DNA from: Desulfoluna limicola
GTDB taxonomy: Bacteria; Desulfobacterota; Desulfobacteria; Desulfobacterales; Desulfolunaceae
Assembly: GCF_021654575.1 (NCBI RefSeq)
Contig: NZ_AP024488.1
Span: 2,480,001 to 2,544,000 of the forward strand
Direction: 5' to 3'
DNA: 64,000 bases
Shown piece after piece: positions 8,336 to 16,872 of this stretch. Each line of letters begins with the position of its first letter. Positions within the stretch are counted from its first letter, which is position 1. The notes beneath the pieces are model-generated. The model was given only the letters and a program-made list of their open reading frames with translations, was not told the origin of the DNA and did not search any database. The position numbers were made by a program, and so were the translations under genes.

Positions 8336-9531
8336 GTTCTGAATTTGCTCCCGTAAGCGGACGCTTCTGGACCCCCGGTGTCAAGATCATGCTGGTCTTG
8401 ATGGTTGCCGGAGCCGTCGCCCTTGCCGCGCGGTTTATCGGCGGCCTTGGGTACGTCACCAACAACAACGACGCCTACCCCTGGGGCCTCTGGATCGGAG
8501 TGAACGTCGCCGGCGGTGTGGGCTTGTCTGCGGGTGGGTTCACCACCGGCGCCATTGCCTATGTGCTGAACCGGAAACAGTTTCACCAGATTGTCCGGCC
8601 CGCCCTATTTACAGCGCTTCTGGGCTACACCTTTGTGGTCCTCGCCCTGATGAGCGACCTGGGACGCTACTGGAACATCACCAGCCCCATGCTCAACTGG
8701 AACGGCACCTCCGTGCTCTTTGCCGTGGCCATCTGCGTCATGATCTCCACCTCCATCTTGTATGTGGAGTGCATTCCGGTGGTGGCCGAACGCTTCTCGG
8801 GACGGATTGCCCTTCCCTTCGGGCGCGGCATCAACAGGCTCCTTGAAAAGATACTGGACGTTGCCAACCGCAGCGTTCACAAGGCCATGACCGTCATCGT
8901 CATTGTGGGCATCGTCTTCTCCTGCCTGCACCAGTCCTCCCTGGGGGCCCTGGTGCTCATCGCCCCCTCGAAAATCCACCCGCTCTGGTACACCCCTGCC
9001 CTGCCCCTGCTCTTTCTGATCTCGGCCATCGCAACGGCGTATCCGGTGGTCATCTTTGAGCACCTCGTGGTGGGCCGTTCCCTTGACCGCAAGCCCATGA
9101 TGGGGCTTTTGACCCCCCTGGCCAAGGCCATGCCCTTTCTCATGGGCTTCTACCTCGCCTTGAAAACCGGCGACATGCTTTACCGCGGCACCTGGGTCTA
9201 CCTGATGGACGGCACCTACCAGAGCAACGCCTTTCTGGTGGAGCTTCTCATCGGGGTGGTTCTTCCCTTCCTGTTGATGCTCTCCCCCAGGGTGCAGCGC
9301 TCCCCCGAATGGCTTCTCACCACCTCGACATTGGCAATTTTCGGGGTCCTCATCAACAGGATCAACGTCTTCCTGGTTGCTTACACCCCGCCCTACGGCG
9401 GCTCCTATTTCCCCTCCGTCGGTGAAATCACCGTAACCGTGGGCTTTATCTCTGCCCTGATGTTTACCTACAGACTGGCGGTGACCAAACTGCCTGTTCT
9501 GGCTGTGCTGAAAGAGGAGGAGAGCCGGTGA
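8332..9531 (+). CDS. NrfD/HybB-like quinone-interacting integral membrane subunit
   Basis: A 399-residue polytopic membrane protein with about ten hydrophobic helices, of the NrfD/PsrC/HybB superfamily. The N-terminal NNNDAYPWGLWIGVNVAGGVGLSAGGF resembles the conserved region of HybB. Members exchange electrons with the quinone pool and a partner ferredoxin. It overlaps the ferredoxin gene by 4 nt (ATGA) and the cytochrome gene by 4 nt (GTGA), a tight, translationally coupled trio. Direction of electron flow (menaquinol oxidation toward the cytochrome is more likely) is inference. Confidence 0.9.
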   Translation: MSSEFAPVSGRFWTPGVKIMLVLMVAGAVALAARFIGGLGYVTNNNDAYPWGLWIGVNVAGGVGLSAGGFTTGAIAYVLNRKQFHQIVRPALFTALLGYTFVVLALMSDLGRYWNITSPMLNWNGTSVLFAVAICVMISTSILYVECIPVVAERFSGRIALPFGRGINRLLEKILDVANRSVHKAMTVIVIVGIVFSCLHQSSLGALVLIAPSKIHPLWYTPALPLLFLISAIATAYPVVIFEHLVVGRSLDRKPMMGLLTPLAKAMPFLMGFYLALKTGDMLYRGTWVYLMDGTYQSNAFLVELLIGVVLPFLLMLSPRVQRSPEWLLTTSTLAIFGVLINRINVFLVAYTPPYGGSYFPSVGEITVTVGFISALMFTYRLAVTKLPVLAVLKEEESR

Positions 9532-11669
9532 AAGGAAAATCCGTAGTCACGATCATCATCACCCTCGCGGCCTGCCTCACCGCAGGCGCCGCACTGATTC
9601 CGGCCATGGGTCCGTTTACCGAGCTTGCCATTGCTTCCTCACCCGAAGCAGCTGAGCCCGCGCCCCCCTCCGGCGGGGGGGCGCAGCTCACCCCAAAACA
9701 GATCTACCCGGCGTGGGAGGCCCCGGACAAAGAGGCCATTGCCCTTGAAGCGTCCCACCGGGTTGTGGAGGCATCGTCTGAAAACCCGGTCAAACGCGCC
9801 CTTCGCCTGCGAAAAATGAAACTGGGCGTGGAAGATATCTATGAACCCGTGGTAGAGCTCAACAGCCCGGACATGGCCACGGACCTTTACAAGCCCGTCC
9901 GGTTCATGATGAAAGAGCATGCCCTTCGCATGGAAAGCGACTGTGCCGCCTGCCATCACAAAACACCGGCGGAGCCCCTTCCCGAGCTGCAGGACGCGCG
10001 GGCCATGGAGACCGCCAGTTGCCAGACCTGTCACTCAGGCGACGCCCCCATGGAGGACACCAACGACCGGTTGAGCCTTAAAGCGGCCTACCACCAGCAG
10101 TGCATCAGCTGCCATGAAGAGGCGGCAACCGAAAAAGCTCCGGTAAACTGCACCAGCTGCCACCGCCGAAACGTGCCCAATCACGAGGAGCTGTTCACCG
10201 TCACCGGAGACCCCGAGAGCATTGAGCCCACCCAGATGACCAGACTCTGCCTCGAATGCCACCCCAAAGCGGGCGACGAGATGCTCAAGAGCGCACATTA
10301 CAGTTGGGACGGGCCGGTTTCGGAGTGGACCGTCATGGAAAATGACCAGAAGGAGACCGGAAAGAGGCTCAACGCCATCAACAACAACTGCATCAGCCCC
10401 TTTGGCGACTGGGATGCCTGCACCAAGTGCCACCCCGGTTACGGCACCCGGGAGGCCGACGGTGAGTTCAGCAGCGCCCCGGAGCATGTGGACTGCATCG
10501 TCTGCCATGCCGAGGCCGATACCTACGCCAAAGGGAAAAAGGGAATGCCGGAAAGTGATGTGGACCTTGCCTGGGCGGCAGGCATGGTGGGCAACACCTC
10601 CAGAGACTCCTGCGGGTCCTGCCACTACAAAGCCGGTGGCGGCAACGGAAAAAAAGGAACGCTCTACAACGCCCTCAACAGCCCTGACAGGGAGCTGGAC
10701 GTGCACATGGGAGGCAAATATGACATGAGCTGTGCCGACTGTCACAAGGCAAAACAGCACAAAATCCCCGGCCGACACTCCTCGGTGGGGGTCTCGGAAG
10801 GGGTGGTGGAGTGCACCGACTGCCATGCCGCCGAGCCCCATGCAGGAGATGACCTCCTTGCCGGTCACCTCAACAGCCACGTGGATGATATCGCATGCGC
10901 CACCTGCCACATCCCCACCTATTCCCGGGCGCAAGAGACCCGTGACATGTGGGACTGGCGAACCGTAGGCGAAGGTGAGGAGATCATCAAGAACGAGGCA
11001 GGCAACCCCGTCTACCTGCCCGATGAAGGCACCTTCCGGTGGAAGAAAAACGTCAGGCCCCACTACGACTGGGACAACGGGTACACCCAGCGGTATGCCC
11101 TGGGCGACAAGATTGACGACATGACCAAGCCGTTAAGCCTCAGCCGAAACCTGGGTGCCATCGACGACCCGGCCTCCAAAATCGGCCCCTTCAAGCTCTT
11201 CCAGGGCTGGCAGCCGGCCGATGCGGAGAACCGCTACCTCGTCGTTCCCAAAAACACGGGCCACGACGGCATCTGGGAAACCAAAAAGTGGGAAAACCCC
11301 ATCGCCCTGGCCATGGAAGAGATCGGCCTGCCCTTCAGCGGCAAGATCGCCTTCGTGGAGACGGAACTCCGATTCCGCCCACGCCATGAGGTGGCCCCCA
11401 AAGAGAACGCCCTCACCTGCACCCAGTGCCACACCACGGCCCTGGCCACGGAAGAGGTCGCTGCCGACTCCTGCGGCAGATGCCACAATCAGAATAAACC
11501 CAAAGAGATCGGTCAAATGATTCAAAAAGGGAAAGACCGCGCCGCACACTACATGCCATGGGACGAGCTGGGATACCCCGGTGACCCCATTAAAACCGGT
11601 GGCCGGTTTAGAGCACAGAAGCAACAAAGTCCCAAAGCAGCAGCAGTAACACCCCGCGTTTCAGAGTAA
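9528..11669 (+). CDS. 13-haem c-type cytochrome, octahaem tetrathionate-reductase-like with fused N-terminal tetrahaem domain
   Basis: A 713-residue exported multihaem cytochrome starting at GTG 9528. After a signal peptide and a proline/alanine-rich linker there are 13 CXXCH motifs, with first cysteines near residues 139, 165, 192, 208, 241, 298, 323, 362, 402, 429, 457, 631 and 649. The first four resemble a class III (cytochrome c3/c7-type) tetrahaem domain. The later part, with HYSWDGPVSEW, NAINNNC...CTKCHPGYG and a long haem-free segment before the final pair, resembles the octahaem tetrathionate reductase family, plus one extra haem at the end. Family members reduce tetrathionate, nitrite or hydroxylamine in vitro, so the substrate here is open. 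It is the last gene before a strong terminator. Confidence 0.85.
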   Translation: MKGKSVVTIIITLAACLTAGAALIPAMGPFTELAIASSPEAAEPAPPSGGGAQLTPKQIYPAWEAPDKEAIALEASHRVVEASSENPVKRALRLRKMKLGVEDIYEPVVELNSPDMATDLYKPVRFMMKEHALRMESDCAACHHKTPAEPLPELQDARAMETASCQTCHSGDAPMEDTNDRLSLKAAYHQQCISCHEEAATEKAPVNCTSCHRRNVPNHEELFTVTGDPESIEPTQMTRLCLECHPKAGDEMLKSAHYSWDGPVSEWTVMENDQKETGKRLNAINNNCISPFGDWDACTKCHPGYGTREADGEFSSAPEHVDCIVCHAEADTYAKGKKGMPESDVDLAWAAGMVGNTSRDSCGSCHYKAGGGNGKKGTLYNALNSPDRELDVHMGGKYDMSCADCHKAKQHKIPGRHSSVGVSEGVVECTDCHAAEPHAGDDLLAGHLNSHVDDIACATCHIPTYSRAQETRDMWDWRTVGEGEEIIKNEAGNPVYLPDEGTFRWKKNVRPHYDWDNGYTQRYALGDKIDDMTKPLSLSRNLGAIDDPASKIGPFKLFQGWQPADAENRYLVVPKNTGHDGIWETKKWENPIALAMEEIGLPFSGKIAFVETELRFRPRHEVAPKENALTCTQCHTTALATEEVAADSCGRCHNQNKPKEIGQMIQKGKDRAAHYMPWDELGYPGDPIKTGGRFRAQKQQSPKAAAVTPRVSE

Positions 11670-11678
11670 GTCCCCTAA

Positions 11679-11718
11679 GGGAGGGCCCCGTAAAAAGGGC
11701 CCTCCCGACCCCTTTTTT
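11679..11718 (+). terminator. Rho-independent terminator of the respiratory module
   Basis: Perfect 10-bp stem GGGAGGGCCC (11679-11688) / GGGCCCTCCC (11697-11706) with an 8-nt loop, followed closely by a run of six T at 11713-11718. Confidence 0.9.
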
Positions 11719-11739
11719 CAAAAAAAGCTCAAAAAGTGC

Positions 11740-12032
11740 GCCTCCGGCAGCAAGGGGCTGAGCCCCTTAACCCCAGGTTTGCTGTGGCCCGCATCATCTT
11801 TCCGGGTGCGGTGCGCCCAGGGGAGGTGTCATTCATCGGTCAGGAGATAAGATGTCAGGGTCCGCTTACGCACCGTGATTGGCCCCCCAATTCCGCTGGT
11901 TTTACAAACAAATGATGCGCAAGCGCACCTACGAGTGAAGGTGGTTCCACCTTCATCGTGCTGCATTACTCGCTCCCAGGCAGAGCCTGGAAATGAGAGC
12001 GAAGTGTCATTGGTTTTCAACCATTAGCCATT
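11740..12032. other. Repeat-containing gap between convergent genes
   Basis: 11740-11786 is a short family A repeat. Around 11965-11995 there is a separate REP-like palindrome (CCAGGCTCTGCCTGG) of the kind that yields spurious PGSAWER open frames in many genomes. A 63-codon frame on the minus strand (11829-12020) is made of this and is rejected. Confidence 0.6.
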
Positions 12033-12836
12033 TTATCCCGGTTCCTTCCTGTAGATAAACGGATAATCCGGCAACGCAACCATCCCATGCACCGACTCTG
12101 GAAGCCGCTCGCGGGCACCCAGAACCAGCAGCCCCGAAGGTGCAAGGCTCGAAATCACCTGGTTCAAAACCTCAACTCTGAGCGGTTCCTGAAAATAGGT
12201 CATGACATTGTTTCTCAAGAGAATGATATGGAACCCATCGCCCGGGGGCGCACCCAGCAACTGGTGGCGCTCCCAGCAAATGTTCTCCTTGAGAAAAGGT
12301 TTCACCCCGTACCGCTGCCCCTTGACCAGGGTCTCAAAAAAACGCTTCCGCAGCCCTTTTGAAACCTCCCTGAGACTGCCCGGGGTATAGACTCCCGCCC
12401 TGGCCCTCTCCAGGCACTCCTCGTTCAGGTCTGTTGCGATAATCACCACCTCCGGCATGGAAGAGAGGCTCTCCTTCAAAAGCGCCCACATCATATGGAA
12501 GCTGTAAGCCTCCTCCCCGCCGGCGCAACCCGCCGACCAGACCCGAAACGGCTCCCCACGCCCCCGGACCAATGGCGGCAGGATCTCTTCCCGAAGCCCC
12601 TCCCACAGCCTTCGATCCCTGAAGAACCGGCTGATGGAAACCGTCATCAGTCGATCACACTCCAGGCGAGACGCATCGTCGGACTCCAGAACCGAAAGGT
12701 ACGATGCCAGATCCTCGCAACCAAGCGCCATCATATGGCGACCGATCCGCTTTTTAACCCCTTTCCGGACCTTGCGATACCCGGCCCAGGAAAAATCAAA
12801 ATATCCCAGAAGTTGTCGGAATTGATCATCATTCAT
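12033..12836 (-). CDS. CheR-type protein-glutamate methyltransferase
   Basis: A 267-residue cytoplasmic methyltransferase. The N-terminal helical CheR domain (about 1-75, with LMTVSISRFFRD) is followed by the SAM-binding domain with WSAGCAGGEEAYS (about residues 99-111) and ATDLNEECLERA, both characteristic of CheR. CheR transfers methyl groups from SAM to glutamates of chemoreceptors. No other chemotaxis genes are in the window, so it may serve a non-flagellar chemosensory pathway. Length is normal. Confidence 0.92.
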   Translation of the reverse strand: MNDDQFRQLLGYFDFSWAGYRKVRKGVKKRIGRHMMALGCEDLASYLSVLESDDASRLECDRLMTVSISRFFRDRRLWEGLREEILPPLVRGRGEPFRVWSAGCAGGEEAYSFHMMWALLKESLSSMPEVVIIATDLNEECLERARAGVYTPGSLREVSKGLRKRFFETLVKGQRYGVKPFLKENICWERHQLLGAPPGDGFHIILLRNNVMTYFQEPLRVEVLNQVISSLAPSGLLVLGARERLPESVHGMVALPDYPFIYRKEPG

Positions 12837-13179
12837 GGAGGCATCCCATTTTTTATTTTATTTTTGTGGGAGGAGTGTTCGCACGACATCAGTAAGAGGA
12901 TTTCAATTGTTCATGTCCCCTGCTCAACCTTGGGACTAAACGAAAACAGCACTGTCACCATGAAGAGATTGAAGGCGGCTCCGCCGATGAAAGCGTTTTC
13001 TTAAGATATGAATCAGCGTGGGGACTGGTCATTAAATCAAAAGTACTTCGTCACCATTCAGCTCAATGGTGACTCCGGCGGCTTGACCGACAGCCAAACC
13101 GTTGAAAAGTTCGACAAACAGACTTTTTGTTGCTGTCAAAAACAGCTCTTCCGGTTTCTATGGTCATAACTCGACAAAA
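12837..13179. other. Intergenic stretch, nothing convincing
   Basis: About 340 bases between two minus-strand genes. A 53-codon plus-strand frame (13008-13169) contains repeat-like text (CTCCGGCGGCTTGACC, AAAAGTTCGACAAACAG) from family A and lacks a ribosome-binding site, so I do not call it. Confidence 0.5.
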
Positions 13180-13218
13180 AACCCTCCGAACGATACCTGT
13201 CGGCACATTCGGAGGGTT
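13176..13218 (-). terminator. Rho-independent terminator downstream of the 164-residue membrane protein
   Basis: Perfect 11-bp stem AACCCTCCGAA (13180-13190) / TTCGGAGGGTT (13208-13218), with a T run on the minus strand (A at 13176-13181). Confidence 0.85.
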
Positions 13219-13246
13219 CTACTTTCTGCACATTCCCAAGACCCTG

Positions 13247-13741
13247 TCACCCCATGGTTTGCATGCGTTCAAAAAGATCCAGCAATTCGTCTTTTTTGGG
13301 GCGGTATAAGACCATGGCGGCAGCGGAAAGGCCGAGGAGTTGATAGAGAGAGAGGGTATCTTTGGCCATGAGAAAGAGAATCAGGCCATAGATACCGATG
13401 CTCTCAAGAAGGGCCGAGGTGATAATGACAATAACGGTGTACCGGGCCACCGCCGGATGCTGTGTGGATGGGCCAGGTCGGGAGGCCCTGACAAAACCGG
13501 GATGTTCCAGAAGAAAGTTGCGAAGAAAATGAACGGCAACAAGGGTAACGACAGAGATTCCGAACAGTGCGTACCTCAGGGTCTCAAGGGGAAAGCCACT
13601 TTCCATGCCGGCTGGAAGCGTATCGCCCAGAACCAAACAGACGCCGAGGTAAACACCCAGGGAAGCAAAAATGGCACCCCAGATAATCAGAATCAATGCA
13701 AAGCCGGAATCAAGCTTTTTAACTTCAGTTGGGTCAATCAT
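13247..13741 (-). CDS. Small four-helix integral membrane protein, function unknown
   Basis: A 164-residue protein that I do not recognise by name. It shows four hydrophobic helices (about 13-38, 52-75, 100-125 and 128-145). The segment ESIGIYGLILFLMAKD resembles the glutamate-containing helix of F- or V-type ATPase proteolipid subunits, but the protein has only one such motif and long flanks, so assignment as an ATPase subunit is not justified. I start at ATG 13741 (AGGTG just upstream); a GTG two codons earlier is possible. It has its own terminator and no close same-strand partner, so it is probably monocistronic. Confidence 0.65.
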   Translation of the reverse strand: MIDPTEVKKLDSGFALILIIWGAIFASLGVYLGVCLVLGDTLPAGMESGFPLETLRYALFGISVVTLVAVHFLRNFLLEHPGFVRASRPGPSTQHPAVARYTVIVIITSALLESIGIYGLILFLMAKDTLSLYQLLGLSAAAMVLYRPKKDELLDLFERMQTMG

Positions 13742-14089
13742 GGTCACCTGTTGGTTTATAAACGTTAGCCACGCATCACAACAAATTCCGTAATCTTCAG
13801 AGCCCCTTCCCCGCCATTGTGAAAATGACTCCGACGGAGGGCCTTCTCAACCCCAGATTATGCGGAACAATATATTTGACCGCACTCACTTTTCTGATAT
13901 AGCGCTTCCATGTTTTTTCACCCCCCGAAGGCCTCCCCAGGTTTCGTTCGGTCATGTAAGTCTAAATTAAATGTAGTTCCACACAACCCTTCTCAACGCC
14001 TTCATGCATCTATTGCGAAAATTTCCTTAATAACAATTAAGTCACGCAAGTTTGTGCTTATTGAGTGAACATTGAAGTTTTTTTTTAAC

Positions 14090-14251
14090 ATGGCCCAGTT
14101 TTTTAAAAAAAACAAGACAACCTTTAAAGTTAATATCCCTGACTCAATCAAAAACGGACTTCAGCAATACGGACAACTTATCCGTTCGGGGGCTGCATTC
14201 AGTGAGGAAATGGCCCTGACCTTCCTTCCTCATGCCGCTCACACTCGCTGA
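14090..14251 (+). CDS. Possible small or truncated protein, 53 residues
   Basis: An open frame from ATG 14090 with a plausible basic, amphipathic composition (FFKKNKTTFKVNIPDSIKNG, then SGAAFSEEMA). It runs straight into a family A repeat module, where it meets its stop. This looks like the 5' end of a gene cut by repeat insertion, or a chance frame; the upstream ribosome-binding site is weak (GAAG). No family recognised. Confidence 0.25.
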   Translation: MAQFFKKNKTTFKVNIPDSIKNGLQQYGQLIRSGAAFSEEMALTFLPHAAHTR

Positions 14252-14409
14252 CGGGCTTCGCCGATGGACAACAGGAAAGGTTTTGCCCCCCTTCGTGCAG
14301 CCGAAGGCACTTCGTGTTCTTCGGGGCTTATACCGTTAACCGCATCATGAAAGCCACTTGACTTTGAATAGAGACAGCTTATTCTATTTTCTATAGCTCA
14401 CCCCCAACC

Positions 14410-14416
14410 AAGGAGG
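14410..14416 (+). promoter_or_regulatory. Ribosome-binding site of the FrnE selenoprotein
   Basis: AAGGAGG ends 6 nt before ATG 14423. This strong site fixes translation upstream of the in-frame UGA, rather than at the internal ATG at 14519, which has no comparable site. Confidence 0.85.
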
Positions 14417-14422
14417 CCTGAA

Positions 14423-15046
14423 ATGACTGATCCGACACGGATTCTTGACATTTTTTCCGATTACCAATGACCCTACTGCTATTTCATTACCGGGAGTATT
14501 GAAAAGCTGAAACGGGAGATGGGTATCACGGTCCGATGGCGCTGCTTCCCCCTGCATCCGGAAGTCCCTATGGAGGGGATGCCCCTGTCGAGACTCTTCG
14601 GACGGTCCGATCTTGAAATGGACCTCATGGTGCAGAAAATCCAGCAAACCGCCTCACAACTCGGGCTGCCTTTCGGCTCCGTCCGGACCATTTACAACAG
14701 CCGGCTGGCCCAGGAGGTCGGGCTCTGGGCGGAAACACAAGGGAAAGGCGAGGAGTTCCACATGGCAGCCTTTCAGGCGTACCTGGTCCACAAACTGAAT
14801 TTTGCTGAAACAGAGGTGCTGTTAAGTCTGGTGGAATCCGTGGGGTTATCGAGGGAAAAAGCCCTTGCGGTGATCGAGAAACGCAGCTTCAGCGATGCCG
14901 TGGACAGGGACTGGAAACTCTCCCGAAGCCTAGGCATCACGGCAATTCCGACCCTCGTTTACGAAAAGCGGCAACTCACAGGTGCCCACCCTTATGACCA
15001 GATGAGGCACTTCATGAGAGAATCGCATCCCGGCATACGGATATAG
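14423..15046 (+). CDS. FrnE-like DsbA-family oxidoreductase, predicted selenoprotein (Sec16)
   Basis: A 207-residue thioredoxin-fold protein of the DsbA/FrnE family, read through an in-frame TGA at 14468-14470. Before the TGA the frame gives MTDPTRILDIFSDYQ and after it PYCYF, so the active site is U-P-Y-C where FrnE proteins have CPWC or CPYC. The rest matches the family: a helical insert (residues about 60-150) and SLGITAIPTLVYEKRQLTGAHPYDQM with the cis-proline. A strong ribosome-binding site precedes ATG 14423 and a SECIS-like hairpin starts 11 nt after the UGA. Without read-through only a 176-residue piece lacking the active site would remain. It has no signal peptide, so it acts in the cytoplasm on disulfides or thiols. 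Selenocysteine machinery is not in the window. Confidence 0.88.
14482..14504 (+). promoter_or_regulatory. Bacterial SECIS element
   Basis: Stem TTTCATTAC (14482-14490) / GTATTGAAA (14496-14504) with one internal U-U mismatch and loop CGGGA. The stem starts 11 nt downstream of the UGA, and the apical loop carries guanines, as in bacterial SECIS elements recognised by SelB. Confidence 0.8.
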
Positions 15047-15379
15047 GTACCCGGGTCCAGCTCCCCGCAGAAGCCCCCTCCGAAAACGAGTTCACCAAAT
15101 CTAAAAGGGCGCCGGTTTTAAATAAGGGATGGGCCTGAAGGAGGTTAGGAAGGACCTTGTGGAAGCACAGGAGTGCTGAGTTGAACCCGGTTTAGGCCTG
15201 TCCGCGAATGCCCTCACCCCAAGGGGCGCAAGGTGAGAGCTCACGCACCCCGACTTCAAGGGGGCACACCTTGCTTCCAGAGGGGCATCCCCCTTTTGCA
15301 TGTTTTATTTCTACGCCACAGTTAACATGAGGGCGTGTCGGATCATCCTCACTCGCCTATCGAATGATCCAGACATTGG
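15047..15379. other. Gap between convergent genes with repeat-like sequence
   Basis: About 330 bases. 15185-15300 holds diverged family A text (GCGAATGCCC, CAAGGTGAG...CACACCTTG). No gene seen. Confidence 0.5.
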
Positions 15380-16132
15380 CTATTCCATCCCAAACACCTT
15401 TTTCAGCAAATCGGTTGTGTGCTTCACCGGGTTTTTGCGAATCTCCGCTTCCTCTTTGGCAATATAATAGAAAATGCCTTCTATCCCTTTATCAAGGACA
15501 TACTCTGTCAAATCGGCCTTCACATCCGGTACAAAGGGCAACGTCTTGTACTGTTCCATGACGTTGTCATACGCGTTAATGGCCCCCACCTGGGACAGGG
15601 TTTCCTCGACAATGGGCTCCATTTCCTTCTTCAACGGCAGGGTCATCTTGCCTTGAAAATAGACGGTTGCTGAATTGTCCGGGCCGTCATAGATGGCTTT
15701 CACATCCTCAAAGGTCATCTCAGTGATGGCCTGCATGAACAGCTTTTTTGCTTTTGGGGTTGCCGATTCGGCAGCACGGTTCAGTTTCAGCTCAAGGTCA
15801 TCAACCAGATGGGACATTCCGATATTCGCCAACATCCTTTTTATTGTTTTTAACTCCTCCGGCAACGGGATGTGGATCGTCGGGTCCCCATTGAACCCAT
15901 CGACTGCACCCAACTGGCTGACGACTTGTTCAGTCCCCATGCGAAGAGCCTCCTTAAACGCATCCCCAATCTCACCATAACTGGGTTTTTCACCAGAGAC
16001 GTCCTCGGTCTCCCCTCCTGATTTTTTAAAAATATTAAGTTTATCCAACCAGGACCCCTCCGCGTTCGATTGAAAGGAGGACCACACATAAAAAGCCATT
16101 ACGGCACCCATGACTACGGACATTTTTTTCAT
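15380..16132 (-). CDS. DUF4197 family exported protein
   Basis: A 250-residue protein with an N-terminal hydrophobic segment (MKKMSVVMGAVMAFYVWSSFQSNA) and the features of DUF4197: a helical domain with GDAFKEALRMGTEQVVSQLG, then IPLPEELK, LMQAITEMTFEDVKAI, AYDNVMEQYKTLPFVP, YVLDKGIEGIFYYIAKEE and a final IRKNP..TTDLLKKVFG. The start at 16132 has GAGG 8 nt upstream; an in-frame ATG at 16171 has none. The function of the family is unknown. It is isolated, with intergenic sequence on both sides. Confidence 0.85.
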   Translation of the reverse strand: MKKMSVVMGAVMAFYVWSSFQSNAEGSWLDKLNIFKKSGGETEDVSGEKPSYGEIGDAFKEALRMGTEQVVSQLGAVDGFNGDPTIHIPLPEELKTIKRMLANIGMSHLVDDLELKLNRAAESATPKAKKLFMQAITEMTFEDVKAIYDGPDNSATVYFQGKMTLPLKKEMEPIVEETLSQVGAINAYDNVMEQYKTLPFVPDVKADLTEYVLDKGIEGIFYYIAKEEAEIRKNPVKHTTDLLKKVFGME

Positions 16133-16662
16133 TTGAGACGCCTCAAGGAAGTTAAGTAATGTGTTGAACATTGACGATGCTTATCTGCCAGGCAAAAGCG
16201 ATGGAAAACAGATCGTGAAAGACGCGGCAAGGAGGCGAATCGCCTGGAAGGATCTTTCAAGAGGTCAGCCATGTGGCATACCATGCCATTGGTTTGAGGA
16301 ACCGGCCCGTTCGACGTCATCGCAATGCCGGAAAGAGAGGTGGCCGCCCTGTATAAACACAGGTGAGACCATTCTGGGAGTATACATAACGCGTCAAAAA
16401 AGCTCAAGAAAGACAGCACCAACACCCTCAACGACCGTCAGTACACCGAGATTCATGGGTATAACAGTCAATCTGCGTTCTAATATGCCGGGAGCCCCCC
16501 TGCCACCTCGGTACTTAAACTGACGGCAACGATTCCGCTTGTGCCTCGGAGGCCTTTCCGGGGGCAACGTTGAGCTGAACAGTTAAAACTGACGTTGTTC
16601 AAATTCACGTCTTAAATCTCATTGAGGGCCGAACAATACCGGTAAAGACAACGGAGGCAAGC
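16133..16662. other. Intergenic stretch, nothing seen
   Basis: About 530 bases. Overlapping frames of 100-120 codons on both strands lack ribosome-binding sites and protein-like composition. I call no gene. Confidence 0.5.
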
Positions 16663-16860
16663 TCATTTCACGTGTCTGTATGTTTCCAACTCATACGTCT
16701 GCGCCAACTCCGTCCTCTTCTCTTCGGGAAGAGATGTCATGTACCGTTTCCATCCGGGACACCAGCCAATATGCCATCGCCACAGCTTTCCCAAAAACGA
16801 GTCAGCATTCCTGTCATACGTTGCCCTGAAACGGCATGTTTCACAATTGTGCTTGGTCAT
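16663..16860 (-). CDS. Small conserved-looking cysteine/tryptophan protein
   Basis: A 65-residue cytoplasmic protein with a CETC motif near the N-terminus, then FLGKLWRWHIGWCPGWKRYM and a short basic helix. AAGGATG lies 8 nt before the ATG. The spacing of CxxC, WRWH and CPGWK suggests a small metal-binding fold; I recall similar short hypothetical proteins in Desulfobacterota but cannot name a family. It lies next to a 254-bp MITE-like repeat. Confidence 0.6.
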   Translation of the reverse strand: MTKHNCETCRFRATYDRNADSFLGKLWRWHIGWCPGWKRYMTSLPEEKRTELAQTYELETYRHVK

Positions 16861-16872
16861 GTGGAATCATCC

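Larger units (their letters stand above)
13742..14422. other. AT-rich gap with repeat fragment
   Basis: About 680 bases. It is AT-rich between 13950 and 14160 and holds a possible short gene at 14090. Modules of family A follow (CGCTGACGGGCTTCGCC at about 14245, and 14300-14330). Nothing else recognised. Confidence 0.5.

Noticed and set aside
7415..9531. HybA/HybB-like genes as part of a hydrogenase
   Set aside because: No large or small hydrogenase subunit or maturation gene is in the operon; the partner is a multihaem cytochrome.
10035..11063. A 342-codon minus-strand frame
   Set aside because: Antisense to the 13-haem cytochrome; its His/Val/Gly bias reflects the complementary codons.
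11829..12020. A 63-codon minus-strand frame containing PGSAWERV
   Set aside because: This text is the translation of a widespread REP palindrome, not a gene.
13247..13741. Membrane protein as an ATP synthase or V-ATPase proteolipid
   Set aside because: Only one short glutamate-helix resemblance; size and other helices do not fit, and no ATPase genes are adjacent.
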